Below, in pieces: positions 60,399 to 64,000 of a stretch of DNA of 64,000 nucleotides. This stretch comes from an uncultured Porphyromonadaceae bacterium. Lineage in GTDB: Bacteria > Bacteroidota > Bacteroidia > Bacteroidales > Muribaculaceae. Location: positions 62,001 through 126,000 of the forward strand of contig UQER01000002.1 of assembly GCA_900540205.1 (NCBI GenBank). The letters run 5' to 3'. Numbering within the stretch: the first letter of the stretch is position 1; every line of letters starts with the position of its first letter. The position numbers and the translations under genes were made by a program. Under the pieces are notes generated by a model. It did no database searches and was not told the origin of the DNA. It saw only the letters and a list, made by a program, of their open reading frames with translations.

Positions 60399-61012
60399 TT
60401 GATTTTAAGGGTCAGAATACGTTTACCGTCAAGATCAATCTCTATGCGCGAATCAATAACGGCAGGAAAGGTAACCGGCAGCATACATGGCGAAATAATG
60501 TCGCCGGTTTTCAATGTGACATAATGGCTCACAAGAGACACTGCACCATCAATATGCATGTCGGCAACAGGCAGTTCAACACTCACTTCATTGCCGGCAG
60601 CCCCGCACTGACGGCATTCTATCCGCAGCATATCATTACCGGATGGAATCTCAACCGGTTCAGAGGGAGCGAACGCTCCGTCGAATGAGGTCACAAGTGC
60701 CGCATTCACATAAGTGTCGGGGATGGGCGGTACAAGCCTCACGCCCAGGCCGAAACCTTCGGTGTAACGGTGAGCGAAGCGCTCGGGAATGGATTTTCCG
60801 AGCCGTCCTATTGTAACAAACGGAACAATCTGCAAAAGCCAGTCGCGGGCGAAGTCCGGCACAAACAGCGGCGTGGAGACCCTTACCAACGCAGAATCGG
60901 CAATAAGCGCCACAGGAATGCCTGCAGGCGAAGCCACCTCGTCCGATGCCAGCATCTCTGCCAGAGCTGTCCAGTCTGAATCCGGATAACGTTCAATCGA
61001 TATCGTTTTCAT
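60395..61012 (-). CDS. Fumarylacetoacetate-hydrolase-fold-like protein
   Basis: This 205-aa protein resembles a short FAH-family protein: ALIADSALVRVSTPLFVPDFARDWLLQIVPFVTIGRLGKSIPERFAHRYTEGFGLGVRLVP. In active members this stretch carries metal ligands (E-x-E), but here the expected acidic pair reads QIVP, so the metal site looks lost and catalysis is doubtful. It may be a structural or regulatory relic. It lies between rex and the PorU-like gene, overlapping the latter's start by 4 bp. Confidence 0.6.
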   Translation of the reverse strand: MKTISIERYPDSDWTALAEMLASDEVASPAGIPVALIADSALVRVSTPLFVPDFARDWLLQIVPFVTIGRLGKSIPERFAHRYTEGFGLGVRLVPPIPDTYVNAALVTSFDGAFAPSEPVEIPSGNDMLRIECRQCGAAGNEVSVELPVADMHIDGAVSLVSHYVTLKTGDIISPCMLPVTFPAVIDSRIEIDLDGKRILTLKIK

Positions 61013-61035
61013 TTCTACCTAAACCGGTTACGGAT

Positions 61036-61665
61036 TCAGCTCATACGGTTGTACATCACTGCAAGATGCGCATAAATCGATGTATTGGAAATCACCACCC
61101 CTTCGGGTGCACAGATCCTGTAGGGCGTGAAGTTCCATATTGCTTTTATGTCGGCTCCGATCAGCCTGTCGGCCATCTGCTGTGCGAACTCTACAGGAAC
61201 TGCCAGAATTCCGATTCCGGCTTTCAGACGGCGGCATTCATCCTCCAGAGTGTCGATATGAAACACCGGGAGCCCGTGCTTCACCGACCCGACAAGATGA
61301 GGGTCAATGTCGAAACCAGCCACAATTTCCAGCCCGTAACGTGTCAGACCGGAATCCTGCATCAAAGCGCCTCCCAGACTGCCGACCCCTACCATGACGG
61401 CACGGTGACGCCTGCGAAAGCCTAAAAACTCCTCCAGTTTATGTTCAAGCAGCTTCACTTCATACCCGATGCGGGTCTTGCCTTTTATGTCGAGAAACGA
61501 CAGGTCCTTGGCAATCTGCGAGGCATCAACTTTCAGTTCGCGTGATATCTGTGTGGACGACACATATTCCACATTGCGCTCGCGCAACAGGCTCACGTAC
61601 GACAGGTACCAGGGCAAACGGCGCAGGGCGGGTTCGGGAATCTGTTCTGTTTTATTTTCGGTCAT
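61036..61665 (-). CDS. rex: Redox-sensing transcriptional repressor Rex
   Basis: This 209-aa protein has an N-terminal winged helix (RRLPWYLSYVSLLRERNVEYVSSTQISRELKVDASQIAKDLSFL) and a Rossmann NAD(H) domain (AVMVGVGSLGGALMQ, IVAGFDIDPHLVG, GILAVPVEFAQQMADRLIGADIKAIWNFTP). Rex releases DNA when NADH/NAD is high and controls fermentation and anaerobic metabolism genes. A consensus promoter lies just upstream. Confidence 0.92.
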   Translation of the reverse strand: MTENKTEQIPEPALRRLPWYLSYVSLLRERNVEYVSSTQISRELKVDASQIAKDLSFLDIKGKTRIGYEVKLLEHKLEEFLGFRRRHRAVMVGVGSLGGALMQDSGLTRYGLEIVAGFDIDPHLVGSVKHGLPVFHIDTLEDECRRLKAGIGILAVPVEFAQQMADRLIGADIKAIWNFTPYRICAPEGVVISNTSIYAHLAVMYNRMS

Positions 61666-61685
61666 TGCAATTTGATGGAAACATA

Positions 61686-61693
61686 CAAAGTTA
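61686..61693 (-). promoter_or_regulatory. -7 promoter element of rex
   Basis: On the minus strand TAACTTTG matches TAnnTTTG, 20 nt before the ATG at 61665; a TTTC lies 20 nt further upstream as a weak -33. Confidence 0.65.
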
Positions 61694-61719
61694 CAAACTT
61701 CTGCAAAATTGCCGAAATT

Positions 61720-64000
61720 TCAATTCACACCTCTTACGGCAAGTTTGCGCGATGCGGTGGAAGTCTGCTCTCCGCTGTCGGCATCGGATACAGTAGCTCT
61801 GTAAATATATATTCCACGCGGCACCCGACGCCCACCCGAATCAAGAAGGTCCCATGTGATGGGCATAGTGTTGAACATTTCGCTGCGTCCGCTTTCCGTG
61901 GCGCTCCACAAACGGCGCCCCATAAGGTCATAAACCTCAACGGTCACATCCAGCTGACGGTCAGGACGGTCGTGGGTTACGTAGAAATTGGCCTGATCCT
62001 GCACCGGGTTAGTGTCGGTGTAGACATCGTAGATGGTAGGTGGCAGTCCGCGTGTCACGAAGAATTCAACAGTGGCCTCCGCCGAATTGGGCCCGACATC
62101 CCACACCCTCAATGTCAGTGTGTGGTAGCCATCTTTCAGGTTCGACAGCGGGTAATAGATGTTGCCACCCGGGGTGCCATCGGTCAACGGGGTGAAATAT
62201 TCCGCCACATCACCAAATGTCTGGTCGCCGTTGTCGAGCGAAAGCGACATTACATGGCCGACGCCCGAGTTGCTGAGGTTTATGGCACGGTTATCTGTGA
62301 CACGGGCTATAAGCATAGGATTCGGATTAACCTGCGCGCCGTTTTCGAATGTGGGGTGATTGAGATAGATGCTCTCTATTACCGGCGGCTCGTTGTCGGG
62401 GACAGCCTCCGGATCTTCACCGTAGACATACAGTTTGCGACACACACTGGCCGCCTCGACCGGATTTTCACGGCTGTTGGAGCATGCATAGAGATTGAAT
62501 GCCGCAGGACGATAGTTGTTGGCCACTTCGGCCGGCATAATCAGGTTAAGCGTGAACTCTCCTCCGGACACCACCGCATTTCCGGCAAACAGACGTCCGC
62601 CCTGACGGTCAAATGTAAATGGCGAGCCATCCTTGCCGTTGCCACGGGTGGTGACACTCTCCTCGGCATCATAGAGAGTTACATAAAGCATCCCGTTAAA
62701 ATCGGTAATTGTCTGTCCGTCCGAGGCGGAAACCACTCGTCCTTTCACTTTGGTTTCCTGACGGGCCATGAGTGTGGGAGGCTCGTCGTCGGAATCGAAC
62801 GCCGACACAGGAATGCCGGCAATCTCGTCAAGAATCACGCGGTTCGACGGAGTGGCTATACGCACTGCAGGGTCACCCAACAGCACGTAACGCAGTTTGT
62901 TCTCATCCGCGACAAGTTCTCCGCGTTCATTGCGGTAATCGTTCTTTGCGCGTCGGTAGCCCTCGCCGATGGTCACGATATTTCCGTTGTCATCACGGTC
63001 GAAAAAGCACCGGCCGAAAGCTGCCGAAAGCTGGCCGTTCATCGATATGTAGACGGGGCGGATGGCACTGATGGCCGCAATCACACCTCCATTGGGATTG
63101 TTGAAAAGGACTTCCGCACCTGAACGTGAAGGGTCATCCCATTTCACGAAGTCGCAGGTGGCGGCATAGAGGACCGGCCAATGGCGAAGGTCGAGCGAGT
63201 TGAGGTCGGTGAACGTAACAATTTTCTCACCGGTCAGCCCTGTGGGCGAACCATGCCCCTGGAATGCCCACAGCGACACGCCCTCGTCAAGAATTCTGTA
63301 TAATCGGGTTCTCGCCTCCGGATACTCGTTGTTTATAAGCTCGAATTCATCGGAATAGATTTTGCGGATGAACAGGTCATCGCCCGAAGCGCTCTTGCTC
63401 ATGAAACGGGCCATTATGTCGGCATCATCCATATGGTCGGCATGGTCCTGGTCGTCGGCAAAAACAAGCACATTGTTTTTCCAGTCGTCGGCCGGCATGC
63501 GGGTGTTGTAATAATTTATCTTGTCAACAGCTGCCTTGGCTTCCTTTTCCGACACTACCGGAATGCGGCCCACGGCAATGCAGAGGCGGTCGCGCCCCAG
63601 ATTCACGCCTGAGCCGTCCTGCAGGAAAGCGAACATGTCGTCGGTGGTATAGGAATCGTTCTCACTCATACCCGAATCGGTGAACCATCCCGGAAGCATG
63701 GGGTAGCCGAGTGCCTTGACATTTGGTGTGATCAATCGTGGGTCAAAAGTCAGACGGCCGAAGAAAAGGGCATAGCGGAGTTTGCTGTCGGCCTTGCCAC
63801 CGGCAGCTCCGAGACCGCGGTCATAGAACATCTTGAGAACCTTACGGAACGCCTGGGCATCCGGACTGCCGGAGGAGAATTCATTGTACACCTGCTTATC
63901 GGTCAGCACCATCACTTCAAGCGGTTCGACGGGGTCATTCCTATGCAACTGCGCCAGTCGCTCGGCCTGATTGCGCCACTGCGTTGGGGTGAAGATCACC
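61720..64000 (-). CDS. porU: PorU-like type IX secretion C-terminal-signal peptidase, 5' end beyond window
   Basis: About 760 C-terminal residues are visible; the frame runs off the window at 64000 with no start. It has the C25 gingipain fold with the catalytic His in LWAFQGHGSPTGL and the catalytic Cys in VLYAATCDFVKWDDP, matching PorU. Beta-sandwich domains follow, with an ending DLLDSGGRRVPRGIYIYRATV that resembles FlgD/Por-type tails. PorU sits on the outer membrane with PorV, removes C-terminal sorting domains and links cargo to A-LPS. Presence of T9SS cargo in the window (47381) fits. The symbol is given on motif grounds. Confidence 0.85.
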   Translation of the reverse strand, partial: VIFTPTQWRNQAERLAQLHRNDPVEPLEVMVLTDKQVYNEFSSGSPDAQAFRKVLKMFYDRGLGAAGGKADSKLRYALFFGRLTFDPRLITPNVKALGYPMLPGWFTDSGMSENDSYTTDDMFAFLQDGSGVNLGRDRLCIAVGRIPVVSEKEAKAAVDKINYYNTRMPADDWKNNVLVFADDQDHADHMDDADIMARFMSKSASGDDLFIRKIYSDEFELINNEYPEARTRLYRILDEGVSLWAFQGHGSPTGLTGEKIVTFTDLNSLDLRHWPVLYAATCDFVKWDDPSRSGAEVLFNNPNGGVIAAISAIRPVYISMNGQLSAAFGRCFFDRDDNGNIVTIGEGYRRAKNDYRNERGELVADENKLRYVLLGDPAVRIATPSNRVILDEIAGIPVSAFDSDDEPPTLMARQETKVKGRVVSASDGQTITDFNGMLYVTLYDAEESVTTRGNGKDGSPFTFDRQGGRLFAGNAVVSGGEFTLNLIMPAEVANNYRPAAFNLYACSNSRENPVEAASVCRKLYVYGEDPEAVPDNEPPVIESIYLNHPTFENGAQVNPNPMLIARVTDNRAINLSNSGVGHVMSLSLDNGDQTFGDVAEYFTPLTDGTPGGNIYYPLSNLKDGYHTLTLRVWDVGPNSAEATVEFFVTRGLPPTIYDVYTDTNPVQDQANFYVTHDRPDRQLDVTVEVYDLMGRRLWSATESGRSEMFNTMPITWDLLDSGGRRVPRGIYIYRATVSDADSGEQTSTASRKLAVRGVN

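Noticed and set aside
61672..63123. A 483-codon plus-strand open frame
   Set aside because: It lies antisense to the porU-like gene, whose C25 motifs and domain pattern are clear; the plus-strand protein has no recognisable features.

Overview
This window comes from a Bacteroidales genome, most likely a Muribaculaceae-type gut commensal. The evidence is Bacteroidetes-type promoters (TTTG/TTG, about 20 nt, then TAnnTTTG), a SusC/SusD polysaccharide utilization locus, an ECF sigma/FecR pair, DUF3078 and DUF3791/DUF3990 genes, and type IX secretion PorU-like proteins. This placement is an inference from gene content; no rRNA is present.

Positions 1-9246 are chromosomal. They hold the 3' part of a C10 cysteine protease gene with two tandem paralogous lipoproteins, and a DUF3791/DUF3990 small-gene cassette. 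The DUF3990 gene is broken by a 1-nt deletion and by a 183-bp MITE-like insertion. Then come a DUF3078 outer-membrane protein, two secreted unknowns, a Crp-family regulator, a HAD phosphatase, AroB and tRNA-Pro(CGG). An HNH-domain protein follows on the minus strand.

Positions 10727-29960 are a 19.2-kb integrated island in the 3' end of tRNA-Leu(CAG). A 17-bp direct repeat bounds it, and a tyrosine integrase lies at the right end. Its AT-rich left half is one minus-strand operon: XRE regulator, NERD nuclease fused to an A1S_2505/macro-like domain, a 1381-aa SF1 helicase with an IF-2-like N terminus, a 1473-aa protein of about 20 W-x-W-type repeats ending in a DarT-like ADP-ribosyltransferase domain, and a DarG-like macrodomain protein. 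I read this as an expanded DarTG-type anti-phage system that I cannot match to a described one; it is the main finding. The right half carries an excisionase-like protein, DUF3408, an 880-bp palindrome-rich noncoding region, a TOTE-type primase-helicase and an AlbA/Schlafen-type ATP-binding protein.

Positions 30446-52827 are a glycan utilization locus. The divergent ECF sigma factor and FecR anti-sigma pair faces SusC (with an STN signalling domain), SusD and a SusE-like lipoprotein. These are followed by GH27/36-like, GH3, GH43, GH97 (retaining alpha-galactosidase type), GH31, a SusE/F-like secreted protein with a type IX tail, GH2 and a sialate-O-acetylesterase-family esterase. The mix of alpha- and beta-galactosidase-type enzymes points to a branched, acetylated, galactose- or arabinose-containing heteroglycan, but the substrate cannot be read from sequence.

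Positions 52977-64000 are housekeeping genes, mostly on the minus strand: nitroreductase, a small unknown protein, BI-1-family membrane protein, ArgS, a divergent PorU-like C25 protein, a FAH-fold-like protein, Rex, and a second, canonical PorU-like protein that runs off the window end.
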